Shown here piece after piece: positions 8,225 to 17,612 of a DNA stretch of 64,000 nucleotides. The notes under the pieces are model-generated. The model had not been told where the DNA came from. It worked only from the letters and a program-made list of their open reading frames with translations, and made no database searches. Both the position numbers and the translations under genes were made by a program. The stretch is from Bacteroidota bacterium. Its GTDB lineage: Bacteria > Bacteroidota > Bacteroidia > Chitinophagales > Chitinophagaceae. The stretch is from NCBI GenBank assembly GCA_018267725.1, contig JAFDXY010000006.1, positions 1-64,000 on the forward strand. Reading direction: 5' to 3'. Numbering within the stretch: position 1 is the first letter of the stretch; each line of letters starts with the position of its first letter.

Positions 8225-9715
8225 ATGAGCAAGAATTTAGATAAATATTTAATGAAAGATTTAAACAACCCCGAAGGAGTTGCACACACATCACACAAAA
8301 CAAAAATTGTAGCAACTGTTGGCCCAGCTTGCGATACACCCGAAAAATTATTAGAATTAGTTAAAGCAGGTGTAAATGTTTTTCGTTTAAATTTCTCTCA
8401 CGGCACCTTAGAAGACAAAGCCAGAATTATTCAAAACATAAGAGATATTAATGAATCTGAACCATACAATATTTCAATACTTGCAGACTTGCAAGGCCCT
8501 AAATTACGTGTGGGTGAAATTGAAAACAATGCGTTAGACTTACAAGCTGGAGATGTTTTAACTTTTACCAATACCAAATGTGTTGGCACAAAAGAAAAAA
8601 TATATGTAAGCTATCCTAACCTTGCCAACGATGTTAGAGTTGGAAATATTATTTTAATTGATGATGGAAAAATTGAAGTAAAAGTTATTGGCATAACTAA
8701 AGATCAAGATGTAAAAGTACAAGTTAGTTTAGGTGGCATTCTCTCTTCAAAAAAAGGAATTAATTTACCCGATACAAAAATTTCTTTACCTGCATTAACA
8801 GAAAAAGACTTAGTAGATTTAGAATTTATTATAGAACAAAAATGCGATTGGGTTGCACTTAGTTTTGTAAGAAGTGTAAAAGATATTGTAATACTTCGTA
8901 ATAAGTTAGAAGAGCGTAAAAGCAAAACAAAAATTATTGCCAAAATAGAAAAACCCGAAGCTCTTGTTAATATAAGAGATATTATTATTGAAAGCGATGC
9001 CATAATGGTTGCTCGCGGAGATTTAGGCGTTGAATTACCTCTTGAACAAATTCCACTTATACAAAGAGATTTAATTCGTAAATGTATTCATCGTGCAAAA
9101 CCAGTAATTGTTGCAACACAAATGATGGAAAGCATGATTGATAGAATTAAACCCAACCGAAGCGAGATTACCGATGTTGCCAATGCCGTTTTAGAAGGTG
9201 CAGATGCCGTAATGCTTAGCGGAGAAACTGCTGCAGGCCAACATCCTGCATTGGTAGTAGAAACTATGCGTAAAATTATTCTTCAGGTTGAAGAGACAGA
9301 ATACAGATATAACAGAGAAGAAGATTTAGTGCCACAAACACATTCACCATCTTTTTTAAGTGATGCTGTTTGTTATAATGCCTGCAAAATTTCTAAAGAT
9401 GTAAATGCAGATGCATTAATTGGCATGACACAAAGTGGATACACTGCATTTGTTTTAAGCAGCTACAGACCAAAGTCTCCATTATTTATTTTTACTAAAG
9501 AAAAAAGTTTAATGAACCAATTAAGTTTAAGTTGGGGTGTAAGAGCTTTTTATTATAATGAAGAAGACAGTTTAGATGATATTGTTTTTGACCAAATAGA
9601 TATTTTAAAAGAACGTGGTTTTATAAAATCGGGTGATGTTGTTATAAACACAGGAAGCACACCTGTACACATGCACTTACCAACCAACGTTTTAAAACTT
9701 ACTAAAGTAGAGTAA
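8225..9715 (+). CDS. pyk: Pyruvate kinase
   Basis: Transfers phosphate from phosphoenolpyruvate to ADP. The sequence has 496 residues with the usual order: N-terminal KIVATVGPACDTPEKL, barrel with FRLNFSHG, the inserted B domain (about 100-185), the active-site IIAKIEKPEAL with the catalytic Lys, MVARGDLGVELP, and the nucleotide region ATQMMESMI and LSGETAAGQ; then a regulatory C domain. An N-terminal extension of about 20 residues precedes the conserved start, so initiation at a later codon is possible but no ATG offers a better fit. Second gene of the pfkA-pyk pair; its stop lies 3 bp from the stop of the convergent histidine kinase. Confidence 0.97.
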   Translation: MSKNLDKYLMKDLNNPEGVAHTSHKTKIVATVGPACDTPEKLLELVKAGVNVFRLNFSHGTLEDKARIIQNIRDINESEPYNISILADLQGPKLRVGEIENNALDLQAGDVLTFTNTKCVGTKEKIYVSYPNLANDVRVGNIILIDDGKIEVKVIGITKDQDVKVQVSLGGILSSKKGINLPDTKISLPALTEKDLVDLEFIIEQKCDWVALSFVRSVKDIVILRNKLEERKSKTKIIAKIEKPEALVNIRDIIIESDAIMVARGDLGVELPLEQIPLIQRDLIRKCIHRAKPVIVATQMMESMIDRIKPNRSEITDVANAVLEGADAVMLSGETAAGQHPALVVETMRKIILQVEETEYRYNREEDLVPQTHSPSFLSDAVCYNACKISKDVNADALIGMTQSGYTAFVLSSYRPKSPLFIFTKEKSLMNQLSLSWGVRAFYYNEEDSLDDIVFDQIDILKERGFIKSGDVVINTGSTPVHMHLPTNVLKLTKVE

Positions 9716-9718
9716 AAA

Positions 9719-12700
9719 TTAAATAGCATTATTCAACTCAACATAAAAAACAGTTCCTTTTTTGTGTTGAGTTGTAAACCATATTTTACCATTTACGTTT
9801 TCAACAATTCCTTTACAAATAGCAAGCCCTAAGCCTGTTCCAGATGATTTGGTAGTAAAATTTGGTGTAAATATTTTAGATTGAATAGAATCGTCAATAC
9901 CTTCTCCATTATCTTTAATAGATATTAAAATTGTGTTAGCAGTATTTTGTTTTTGTTGAATAATTATTGTTGCTTTTTCATTTTTTTCGGTTGCTTCAAT
10001 TGCGTTTTTAATTAAGTTAGTAAACAATCTGTTCATTTGTGTTTTATCTGCCAACACAAAATAATTTCCATTTTCTTTTTCACACTTAATAGTAATGTTT
10101 GTATTAGTTTGATGCATTTGAATAACTGCATTAATTGTATCACTTATATCATATCGTTCAGGTTTTGCATTATTAATATTTGCAAACTGAGAAAAATCTC
10201 CGGCAATATTTGCCAGTTGATTTATTTGTTCTATTAACGTTGTTATTACATTGTTTGATAATTCTTTAATATTCGCAGAGCCTGCTTCCATATTGTGTTG
10301 CAAGTATTGAATACTCAACTTCATTGGTGTAAGTGGGTTTTTAATTTCATGTGCAACTTGTTTTGCCATTTCCCTCCATGCACTTTCTCTTTCTGCTTTT
10401 GCTAATGCGTTTACACTTATTTCTAACTTATTTACCATTTTATTATACTCGTTTACCAGTTCGCCAATTTCATCATTTCTTTCCCAAATAATTTGTTCAT
10501 TAGTTTTACCTAATGATAGCTCTTTCATTTTTGCACTAATTAAACTAAATGAATGTGTTATGCGGTTGGTAATTAAAAATGCAATAGCACCTGCTAATAA
10601 AAAAACAAATGCATTTAAATTTATAAGTGTTGCCAGAAACCCTGATATTTCTTCGTTTAATTCTGCCTGAGAATTTAAGTAAGGAATATTTAAGTATGCA
10701 TATTCTTTCCCATTCTCATCAGTAAGCGGAACATATAAACTTAAATAATAAAGTTTAGCAATTTTCTCTGTTTGTGCAAAAGTGTATGCATGTTTATAAT
10801 GTAATTGATAGAATGCCATAGGTTGCATTTTATCGCTTAACAAATATTTGTTATATATGTAAGGTTGGGTAGATATGGTTAATTTACCTGATGTGTTATA
10901 AAAATTAATATCAACATTATTGGTTTCGGCAATTTCTACTATTTTCTTTTCAAGGTTAGTTGTTATTCCAATATCATTAACGGTTAATACATCATCAAAC
11001 ACAAACTGTGCATTTACATTGGCTTGTATTTCATCTGCAATTAATCTTATAGATTTAAATAATCTTTCTTTATTGTTGTTATTAAATCTTACAATAAAAA
11101 AAGATACGGTTGCAACACCAATAACAATAAACGATACTAAACAAACACCTACAATAATTAAATTAATTTGCGACCGAATAGCAAGTGTTTGAAAAAATTG
11201 CTTAATAGCTTTAACACTAAACCTTGTTTTAATTAAAAACCCTGTTACATAAAACAAAATAACTATTACTAAAAAAGAAGTAAGTAAATAAGCAAATAAA
11301 GTTATAAACTGCAACAGCCAATTGTTTTGAGCTACAATAATTACTTGTTTATTATTATTTGCATAATACCACAACTCGGTAAAACCCGGTTTGTTTTTTA
11401 ATTCGTAGCCAAAATTATTTTTTGTATTTGCAGAAATTTCTATAGGAAAAGCATATTCATTTTCATGATTAACTAATTTGCCGTTATTATACACAGCATA
11501 CGCATAATGTGTTCCTGTTTCGTTTACCAAACTATTACCTTGTTTAAACAATACCGGAAAAATTGCTTCACTTATAAATTTTCTTGGTTTTATTAAAACA
11601 AATAAATATCCTTTAGCACCATCATTATTTATTATTGATTTTTCTAATAAATAACTTACCAAATTATTTTTGTTAGAAAAAGAATATAAGCCATTTGAAT
11701 CTACTGCCGCAGCTTGATTTATTCTAATAGTTTTTATGAAAGCATACTTTGCAGAATCATCATTATACAAAGGTTTATACAAACTATCATAAGTATAAAT
11801 GCGTGTTTCGTATTTGTTTAAAAGGCCAGAAAAATTTTTGCTTATTAAACTATCTTTTAAAAATTTATTAGAGTATTCATTATAAAACCGTTGAAAATTA
11901 TTTTCTAAAAATATGTTTGAAAAATTAGAAGTAGCAATGCTTAATAAATTTTCTTCTTGCACTGTGCCTTGTAAGGATAATGTTTCGGCTAATCGTTTTC
12001 TTTTTAATAATTCTACTTCTTTGTTCTGATAAATTAACATGGCAGACATAGAAACTGCAAAGAACATCATCCAAAAAACTAATAATGAAGATTTGGTTAT
12101 TGTTTCTTCTGATTTTTTAGACCGATAATTTAATATCCCTAAAAAAAACATTAACCATATTAATACCAAAAAGCCTGGTAAAATAAAAGCATTACCAATA
12201 TTGAATGAGAAGAAAGCCAAACCCGTTATACAAACTATTAATAACTGAACACCAATATTAATACCTGCTCTAAATACGGGTTTTAACAGTAATTGCGTGA
12301 GGTAAAAAAAAGATAAAGCCAATAAACAAAGTATTACAAAACTTACATAACTGTATATACTTAAACTAAAAAAATCTGTAACATTAAATGAAATTTTAGA
12401 ATCTATAACTAAGCTGCGTATAACATTTACGGTATTTAAACAAATTAATGTAATGTATGCGATGTAGATATAAGCAATATATTTTTTTGATGAAAAATAG
12501 ATGTATCTACTATTTTCTTTATAGTAAGTTTTATAAAAATTAATAACCCAAAAAACAAATATGGTGTTTACTAATAAATCTCCCAACGATTTGTTTATTC
12601 TGTTTGATGCATACACCGAAGGATCAAATAAACTTAGTTCCGTAAAATCAAAAGGAAATGGTAATAGATAAGAAATAAATCTTAAAATAAATAAAGAACT

Positions 12701-13459
12701 TAATAAAAATAAAAAACCGTTTCTAAAACTTATTAAAAATACAAGCTCTACACTTACATAATTAAGAAAAAGTAATAATGCAATGATGGCTAATGTTCTT
12801 AAAATAATTGTAGCAATATCGTATTGACTATAATATTTATTTCCTTTTTGTGTAATGCCAAACAATACTTTATTGTTTGTATCTTTTACCTGCAAAGCGT
12901 TTGCAGCCATGCTTATTTCATAACTTTCTTCAATGCCTGAAGATTTATAAAACTCTGTAGATAGATATTCATTTTCTATAAAGTATTGCCAACGAATAGG
13001 CAATACACCCATACACAATGCTTTTTTATTGTTAAGCTTAATTGTTTTTTTACTTAAAACATAATCTCCGTTTTGATAATGCACAAAATAATTACCATCC
13101 TTTCTTTGTAAATCTTCGGGCTTTACATAAAAGCTATTGCTATTCCAAAAAGAAATAATAGGATTACCAACATCATTAAAAGCAAAAACAAAAAAACCAA
13201 ATGGTTTATGTGTTAATTCAATTTGTGCGTTGGTATAAGTTTTATTATCTAAACATTGATTTATGAGAACGGTGTCTTTACAAATAGTGTCAATTCTTTC
13301 TAATCCGTTTGTTACAAGCGATTGCAGTTTGCTTTGCATTTTTTTTGGCGAAGCATTGTATGTAAAATAATTAGATACAATAAATGAAAGTGTGTACAGC
13401 CATGCAGCAGTAATTAATAAATAACCGTGTTTAAAAAAAGCTTTGCGTAATTGTTGCAT
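9719..13459 (-). CDS. Large multi-pass NtrY-like sensor histidine kinase
   Basis: Membrane sensor kinase of 1246 residues. The C-terminal 250 residues form a standard HAMP (ITHSFSLISAKMKELS...), HisKA with AHEIKNPLTPMK (phosphorylated His1037) and HATPase_c with DNGEGI, TKSSGTGLGLAICKG. The HAMP-HisKA part is most like NtrY. The N-terminal 1000 residues are unusual: one membrane helix near residue 15-35, a loop of about 170 residues, a block of several helices (about 215-475), a loop of about 230, two helices near 730-800, another loop of about 150 and a last helix before HAMP. No known ligand-binding domain was recognised in the loops. It begins exactly where mazG ends (0 bp gap). No response regulator is adjacent; an NtrC-like one lies at 57420. 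Confidence 0.85.
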   Translation of the reverse strand: MQQLRKAFFKHGYLLITAAWLYTLSFIVSNYFTYNASPKKMQSKLQSLVTNGLERIDTICKDTVLINQCLDNKTYTNAQIELTHKPFGFFVFAFNDVGNPIISFWNSNSFYVKPEDLQRKDGNYFVHYQNGDYVLSKKTIKLNNKKALCMGVLPIRWQYFIENEYLSTEFYKSSGIEESYEISMAANALQVKDTNNKVLFGITQKGNKYYSQYDIATIILRTLAIIALLLFLNYVSVELVFLISFRNGFLFLLSSLFILRFISYLLPFPFDFTELSLFDPSVYASNRINKSLGDLLVNTIFVFWVINFYKTYYKENSRYIYFSSKKYIAYIYIAYITLICLNTVNVIRSLVIDSKISFNVTDFFSLSIYSYVSFVILCLLALSFFYLTQLLLKPVFRAGINIGVQLLIVCITGLAFFSFNIGNAFILPGFLVLIWLMFFLGILNYRSKKSEETITKSSLLVFWMMFFAVSMSAMLIYQNKEVELLKRKRLAETLSLQGTVQEENLLSIATSNFSNIFLENNFQRFYNEYSNKFLKDSLISKNFSGLLNKYETRIYTYDSLYKPLYNDDSAKYAFIKTIRINQAAAVDSNGLYSFSNKNNLVSYLLEKSIINNDGAKGYLFVLIKPRKFISEAIFPVLFKQGNSLVNETGTHYAYAVYNNGKLVNHENEYAFPIEISANTKNNFGYELKNKPGFTELWYYANNNKQVIIVAQNNWLLQFITLFAYLLTSFLVIVILFYVTGFLIKTRFSVKAIKQFFQTLAIRSQINLIIVGVCLVSFIVIGVATVSFFIVRFNNNNKERLFKSIRLIADEIQANVNAQFVFDDVLTVNDIGITTNLEKKIVEIAETNNVDINFYNTSGKLTISTQPYIYNKYLLSDKMQPMAFYQLHYKHAYTFAQTEKIAKLYYLSLYVPLTDENGKEYAYLNIPYLNSQAELNEEISGFLATLINLNAFVFLLAGAIAFLITNRITHSFSLISAKMKELSLGKTNEQIIWERNDEIGELVNEYNKMVNKLEISVNALAKAERESAWREMAKQVAHEIKNPLTPMKLSIQYLQHNMEAGSANIKELSNNVITTLIEQINQLANIAGDFSQFANINNAKPERYDISDTINAVIQMHQTNTNITIKCEKENGNYFVLADKTQMNRLFTNLIKNAIEATEKNEKATIIIQQKQNTANTILISIKDNGEGIDDSIQSKIFTPNFTTKSSGTGLGLAICKGIVENVNGKIWFTTQHKKGTVFYVELNNAI

Positions 13460-14233
13460 TTATTTAATGGCTTGCTTTTTAACTTCGTTCCAAATAGCAT
13501 CCATTTCATTTAAACTCATATCTGTTAAACTTTTCCCTTTGCTTAATGCTATTGTTTCCATTTGTGTAAAACGATGAATAAATTTTTTATTTGTTTTTTC
13601 TAAAACACCTTCTGCATCTATTTTCAAAAACCGTGCATAGTTTATAAGGCTAAATAATACATCTCCAAATTCTTCTTCTGTTTTTTCTGTGCTTTGTAAG
13701 TTAATAGCTTCTTTTAGTTCGGCAATTTCTTCTTCTACTTTATTCCAAACTTGTTCTTTATTATCCCATTCAAAGCCAACTTTTTTTGCTTTTTCTTGTA
13801 TGCGTGCAGCTTTAACCATTGCAGGTAATGCAGTAGGTACGCCACTTAACACACTTTTCTTTCCTTCTTTTAATTTTATTTTTTCCCAATTTCTTTTTAC
13901 ATCTTCTTCATCATTCACTTTAACATCTCCATATATATGCGGATGCCTTTCAATTAATTTTCTACTAATACCTTCAATAACATCATTTAAAGTAAATTCA
14001 TTTTGTTCTTTTCCAATTCTTGCATAAAATAAAATATGTAACAATACATCTCCAAGTTCTTCTTTAATTCCTTGCCAATCATTATTGGTAATGCTTTCCG
14101 CCAATTCATAGGTTTCTTCAATCGTCATTGGCCTTAATGTATGAATAGTTTGCTTTTTATCCCACGGACATTGTTCACGCAATTCATTCATTATTTGTAC
14201 AAGTTTTAAAAAACTATTTGAAAGTGTATCCAT
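13460..14233 (-). CDS. mazG: Nucleoside triphosphate pyrophosphohydrolase MazG
   Basis: All-alpha NTP pyrophosphatase that converts (d)NTPs to monophosphates and pyrophosphate, cleaning nucleotide pools or modulating ppGpp levels. The 257-residue protein has the two tandem MazG domains of the E. coli type: the first with RPMTIEETYELAE and KEELGDVLLHILFY (about 30-85), the second with EEIAELKEA and EEEFGDVLFSLINYARF (about 165-210); the EExxE...ExxD metal ligands are present in both. The conserved N-terminal ECPWDKKQT-like motif reads QCPWDKKQT. It abuts the histidine kinase gene downstream, an arrangement that suggests cotranscription but not a shared function. Confidence 0.95.
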   Translation of the reverse strand: MDTLSNSFLKLVQIMNELREQCPWDKKQTIHTLRPMTIEETYELAESITNNDWQGIKEELGDVLLHILFYARIGKEQNEFTLNDVIEGISRKLIERHPHIYGDVKVNDEEDVKRNWEKIKLKEGKKSVLSGVPTALPAMVKAARIQEKAKKVGFEWDNKEQVWNKVEEEIAELKEAINLQSTEKTEEEFGDVLFSLINYARFLKIDAEGVLEKTNKKFIHRFTQMETIALSKGKSLTDMSLNEMDAIWNEVKKQAIK

Positions 14234-14372
14234 AAAATTTAATGTAGAAGTTAAGGCAATTAACCTTGTAATTTATAATTAAAAATACAATAGAATGTTA
14301 CAGTTGCAATATAAAATGCAATTATGTTTTATTAATGTGCATAAGGCATTTACTTTTGACAAAAAATTTCGT

Positions 14373-15206
14373 ATGAAATTATTCATTATTGCACTGCTAA
14401 CGGTAAATTGTTCTATCATTCATGCTCAATATTATTACAACGATATTGTGAGCAATACGCAAAGCAATAAGCAATATGCTTTACTAAAACAAAACAAAAT
14501 AAAGAAAGTAACTGTAAATAGTTTTAATGCAGATGGCTCTGCCAGTGATGGTTTTCAATTACAACAAGAATTTGATATGTATTGGCGAAAAATGACAACT
14601 ACTTCTCGTACCATTACAGGTGCTACTTCTATTTTAACTACTGCTTACGAAAATAATAAAGTGAAAAAAATAGAAGAAATAACTAAAGGTGTGCAACAAA
14701 AAACAGAATATACTTATGATGATGCAGGAAAATTAAAAACTATTTCATCTACCATGAAAGATACTGCATTAAAATATCAAACAACCGAAGTGCATGTTTG
14801 GCAATACAACAGCAATAACCAACCAGAACGAATGTTAAAAATTAAAAATGTAAAAGATACTACCTTAATTCAATTTATATACGATGAAAAAGGAAATGTT
14901 GCCGAAGAACGTTGGAGCAATAAAGGATTACTTTTAGAAATTTATTATTACTACTATAACAATAAAAATCAATTAACCGATATTGTTCGCTTTAATCAAA
15001 AAGTAAAAAAAATGTTGCCCGATTTTTTATTTGATTATGATGAGAAAGGAAATATTATTGAATATACAACCATACACATGGGCAACAGCAACTACAATAC
15101 TTGGAAGTACACATATAATACAGAAGGTTTAAAGCAAGAAGAAATTTGCTATAATAAACAAAAAGAAATAGTTGGAAGAATTAGTTACACTTACGCTATT
15201 AATTAA
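14373..15206 (+). CDS. Secreted YD-repeat-like protein
   Basis: Protein of 277 residues with a Sec signal peptide (MKLFIIALLTVNCSIIHAQ, cleavage after HAQ). The mature part carries degenerate YD/RHS-type repeats: YTYDDAGKLKTI, FIYDEKGNVAEE, YYYNNKNQLTDI, FDYDEKGNIIEY and a final YTYNTEGLKQEE. These usually form a beta-strand spiral; function is unknown, and nothing marks it as a polymorphic toxin (no RHS core or toxin tip). I choose the ATG at 14373 since the longer frame from 14295 would put 26 polar residues ahead of the signal peptide. A TACTTTTG sequence at 14351-14358 could be its promoter box. Confidence 0.7.
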   Translation: MKLFIIALLTVNCSIIHAQYYYNDIVSNTQSNKQYALLKQNKIKKVTVNSFNADGSASDGFQLQQEFDMYWRKMTTTSRTITGATSILTTAYENNKVKKIEEITKGVQQKTEYTYDDAGKLKTISSTMKDTALKYQTTEVHVWQYNSNNQPERMLKIKNVKDTTLIQFIYDEKGNVAEERWSNKGLLLEIYYYYYNNKNQLTDIVRFNQKVKKMLPDFLFDYDEKGNIIEYTTIHMGNSNYNTWKYTYNTEGLKQEEICYNKQKEIVGRISYTYAIN

Positions 15207-15274
15207 TAAAAACATATACATCTATATTCTGTTTGCATTAAAAAAATTAAGTTTGCAAATATTTTTTATACATT

Positions 15275-15898
15275 ATGATAGTTGCAATAGGATACTTGGC
15301 TTCTGCCCTGCTGGCTCTTTCTTTAATTACAGTTAATGCTATTAAATTCAGATGGCTTAACCTTTTGGGCTGTTTTACTTTTATTGTGTATGGTATTTTT
15401 ATTACTGCCTTTCCGGTAATATTAGCTAACGTTATTTTATTGATAATAAATATTTATCAAATAATAAAGTTGTACTCTGCCAAAGAATCTTTTGAAATGC
15501 TTACTGTGCAACCGTTTGATGAGTTGGTTACTAAATTTTTACAGTTTCATAAAAAAGATATTCAAAATTATTTTCCGGATTTTGAGATAAATAAAACCGA
15601 AAACCATCTTGCATTTATGGTATTACGCAACTTATCTATTGCCAATTTATTTATTGCATCTTTAAAAAATGGAGAAGCTGTGGTTGAAATAAATTATACT
15701 ATTCCGCAGTACAGAGATTTTAAAGTAGGCAAATTTATTTTTGAGAAAGAAAGAGAATATCTTTTATCTGAAGGCGTTAAAAAAATTATTTACGAAAAAA
15801 TATCAAACGCCAACCACGAGCATTTTATTAAAGTAATGGGTTTTGTAAAAGAAAATAAAGATGGAGTTTATTACTCAAAAAATCTTACAAAAGCGTAA
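15275..15898 (+). CDS. YgjV-like membrane protein with GNAT-like tail
   Basis: 207 residues. The first 70 contain three closely spaced membrane helices (MIVAIGYLASALLALSL..., CFTFIVYGIFITAFPVIL, ANVILLIINIYQIIKLY) resembling the YgjV inner-membrane family. The cytosolic remainder resembles part of a GNAT acetyltransferase fold: a beta strand (AVVEINYTIPQY), the KVGKFIFEKEREYLLSEGVKKI region and a C-terminal NHEHFIKVMGFVKENK like the last strands of GNAT enzymes. Motif A (the Q/RxxGxG/A acetyl-CoA loop) is not clearly present, so catalysis is doubtful. Its stop is 3 bp from the stop of the convergent SprT-like gene. Function unknown. Confidence 0.6.
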   Translation: MIVAIGYLASALLALSLITVNAIKFRWLNLLGCFTFIVYGIFITAFPVILANVILLIINIYQIIKLYSAKESFEMLTVQPFDELVTKFLQFHKKDIQNYFPDFEINKTENHLAFMVLRNLSIANLFIASLKNGEAVVEINYTIPQYRDFKVGKFIFEKEREYLLSEGVKKIIYEKISNANHEHFIKVMGFVKENKDGVYYSKNLTKA

Positions 15899-15901
15899 TT
15901 A

Positions 15902-16525
15902 TTATTTTACAATTTTTACCTCGCTTACTGCACTAAAAGAATATTTACGATTGGTTTTTATTTCAACGGCTTCAAATCTTTTTCTTCTTTTTTCGCCTTT
16001 TTTAAAGGCCCTTCCATCATCTAACAAAAACAAAGCACCAACCGGTAATTCGGCTATTGTGTAATAATCTGTTTTAATGTTTTGATTATATTTTCTTAGC
16101 ACTAATAACAGTTCAGTTTCTCCGTTAGCTGTTGCTGCAGGGTTGATAATACTTTTTTGCAAAGCAACTTCAATATCAGTAGGAAATATTTTTCGTTGTA
16201 CAAAATCAATCAGCAATTTACTATAACAATTTTTCCATTCTTTTCCATGAGCTTCTACTTTATGTCCGTATTGTTCAAACACAAGCAGGTGTGCCATTTC
16301 GTGCAATAGTGTAATTAAAAATTCGTACTTATTTAAATTGCCGTTTATTGTAATACGATGGTTTTGCCCTGCACGTGCATTACGATAATTTCCTAAAACA
16401 GATTTTCTTTTTTGTGTAACTGTTAAATGAACCTTATAATAATTCAAATATTCAACAACCAATTCAAAAGTTTGGTGAGGTAAATAATTAGCCAATGCCT
16501 GCATTGGGTGCTCAATTATTGCCAT
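15902..16525 (-). CDS. SprT-like zinc metalloprotein
   Basis: A 207-residue protein with the SprT-like domain: LLHEMAHLLVFEQYGHKVEAHGKEW holds HExxH (first two zinc ligands) followed by a distal His (AHGKEW), the usual arrangement. The family includes the eukaryotic DNA-protein crosslink protease Spartan; bacterial members are uncharacterised. I prefer the ATG at 16525 (MAIIEHPMQ), which overlaps the upstream gene end by 14 bp and suggests translational coupling; an ATG at 16552 would add 9 residues. It occupies the place after AtpZ where many Bacteroidota carry the ATP synthase genes. Confidence 0.75.
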   Translation of the reverse strand: MAIIEHPMQALANYLPHQTFELVVEYLNYYKVHLTVTQKRKSVLGNYRNARAGQNHRITINGNLNKYEFLITLLHEMAHLLVFEQYGHKVEAHGKEWKNCYSKLLIDFVQRKIFPTDIEVALQKSIINPAATANGETELLLVLRKYNQNIKTDYYTIAELPVGALFLLDDGRAFKKGEKRRKRFEAVEIKTNRKYSFSAVSEVKIVK

Positions 16526-16916
16526 TTTTTTCTTTATTAATTTTTGAGGCAATACTTATTTCAATGAACAAATAAATAAAATACAATGCCATTGAAACTA
16601 TTATGGCATATACACTTTTTTCTTTTGCAAATACTAAATAAAAAACTGCAGCTCCACCCAATACAAACATTTTAATTAAAGTGGCACTCATTACATTTCG
16701 CAAAATTGCATTAGGATTTTTTTTATCAATTTGTTTGGTGTGTAACAGCAAGCTTATAACACTTAAAAAAAACAATAAAATATTAGCTGTAAAAACAACT
16801 AACACATCAATTTTTTTTGCTTGTAATACAGGGTGATACCATAACAACAAACTGTTTACAACAACAAATACAAAAAACAATGGTAATATTTTTTTAGATA
16901 GTGATATAGGTTGCAT
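16512..16916 (-). CDS. Small membrane protein of the AtpZ cluster
   Basis: 134 residues with four predicted membrane helices (ILPLFFVFVVVNSLLLWY, VLVVFTANILLFFLSVISLL, MSATLIKMFVLGGAAVFYLVF, YAIIVSMALYFIYLFIEIS) and short charged ends. Position 1 bp after an AtpZ-like gene and overall shape resemble the AtpI/accessory subunits encoded ahead of atpB in Bacteroidota, but sequence identity to a named family cannot be claimed. No atp structural gene follows; the next gene is the SprT-like one, overlapping by 14 bp. Confidence 0.6.
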   Translation of the reverse strand: MQPISLSKKILPLFFVFVVVNSLLLWYHPVLQAKKIDVLVVFTANILLFFLSVISLLLHTKQIDKKNPNAILRNVMSATLIKMFVLGGAAVFYLVFAKEKSVYAIIVSMALYFIYLFIEISIASKINKEKNGNN

Positions 16917-16917
16917 A

Positions 16918-17127
16918 TTATTTTTTTTCTGATGTATCTTTTATAGTTTTTACAATCATTCCAATAATTACCAACAAAGGTAAAAGCCAAATAAACAAAG
17001 GGAACTTTAGTATAATTTTTTTATCCACCCAATAACCTGCATACGCTGCAATTAATAATGCAACCGTTAATTGCGTAGCAAAGCCTGCATAAATTATTAG
17101 TAATTCTTTATTACTTTTTTCTTTCAT
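16918..17127 (-). CDS. AtpZ/AtpI family protein
   Basis: A 69-residue protein with two membrane helices (LLIIYAGFATQLTVALLIAAYAGYW and LFIWLLPLLVIIGMIVKTI) separated by the conserved short loop VDKKIILKFP, the typical AtpZ/AtpI hairpin. Members assist assembly of the rotor ring of F-type ATP synthase or bind magnesium. Its start overlaps the end of the upstream anchor gene by one base, so the cluster is an operon. No ATP synthase structural gene is present in the window, which is unusual for this gene. Confidence 0.8.
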   Translation of the reverse strand: MKEKSNKELLIIYAGFATQLTVALLIAAYAGYWVDKKIILKFPLFIWLLPLLVIIGMIVKTIKDTSEKK

Positions 17128-17522
17128 TAATCGTTAGTAGTTTCTTCTTTAGGTACATTTATAACTGTAGTATCTTTTTGTGTAGGTGTAGTGCCTGTTA
17201 ATACTTTTTTTAAAGCGTCTAAATATTGGTTTTTATCTTTTATGGCAATTTCTAAAGAATCTGTTCTGTATTTTAATAATTGTAATTCTGTTTTGCTTTG
17301 TCTTGAACCATAACCCGGAATATAATATTTAAGCGGCGTAAACACAATTAATGCAACTGTTAAACCTACCAATAAAACAAATGTTATGCTCATAGTTACA
17401 TATACACTTAACCGCGATAATTTAAACGTAACCACTTCTTCGTAAGTATCATCATTCATTACTACTAAGCGGTAACGATTTCTTAATCTTTTAAGTGTAC
17501 TGTTGTCTGTTATTTTATCCAT
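17127..17522 (-). CDS. M23-peptidase-like membrane anchor, no catalytic domain
   Basis: 131 residues: a basic cytosolic start with the conserved segment RNRYRLVVMNDDTYEEVV, one membrane helix (VTMSITFVLLVGLTVALIVF), then TPLKYYIPGYGSRQ and a short coiled-coil-like periplasmic tail. This N-terminal module is the one I know from larger Bacteroidota M23 family metallopeptidases near sprE and ATP synthase genes, where a LytM domain follows. Here the stop comes before any HxxxD or HxH zinc motif, and AtpZ starts immediately, so there is no room for the lost domain. It is either a naturally short family member or an ancient truncation. Confidence 0.65.
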   Translation of the reverse strand: MDKITDNSTLKRLRNRYRLVVMNDDTYEEVVTFKLSRLSVYVTMSITFVLLVGLTVALIVFTPLKYYIPGYGSRQSKTELQLLKYRTDSLEIAIKDKNQYLDALKKVLTGTTPTQKDTTVINVPKEETTND

Positions 17523-17612
17523 GTTGTTAAATACAGTTTAAAGGTAATAAACAAATATTGTTTAAACCTTTTGCAAAGCAAAATAACTGTATTTTTAAGC
17601 GGTAAAACAATT

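Noticed and set aside
8704..9003. Minus-strand frame inside pyk
   Set aside because: Shadow of the pyk reading frame; no family features and overlaps a conserved enzyme completely.
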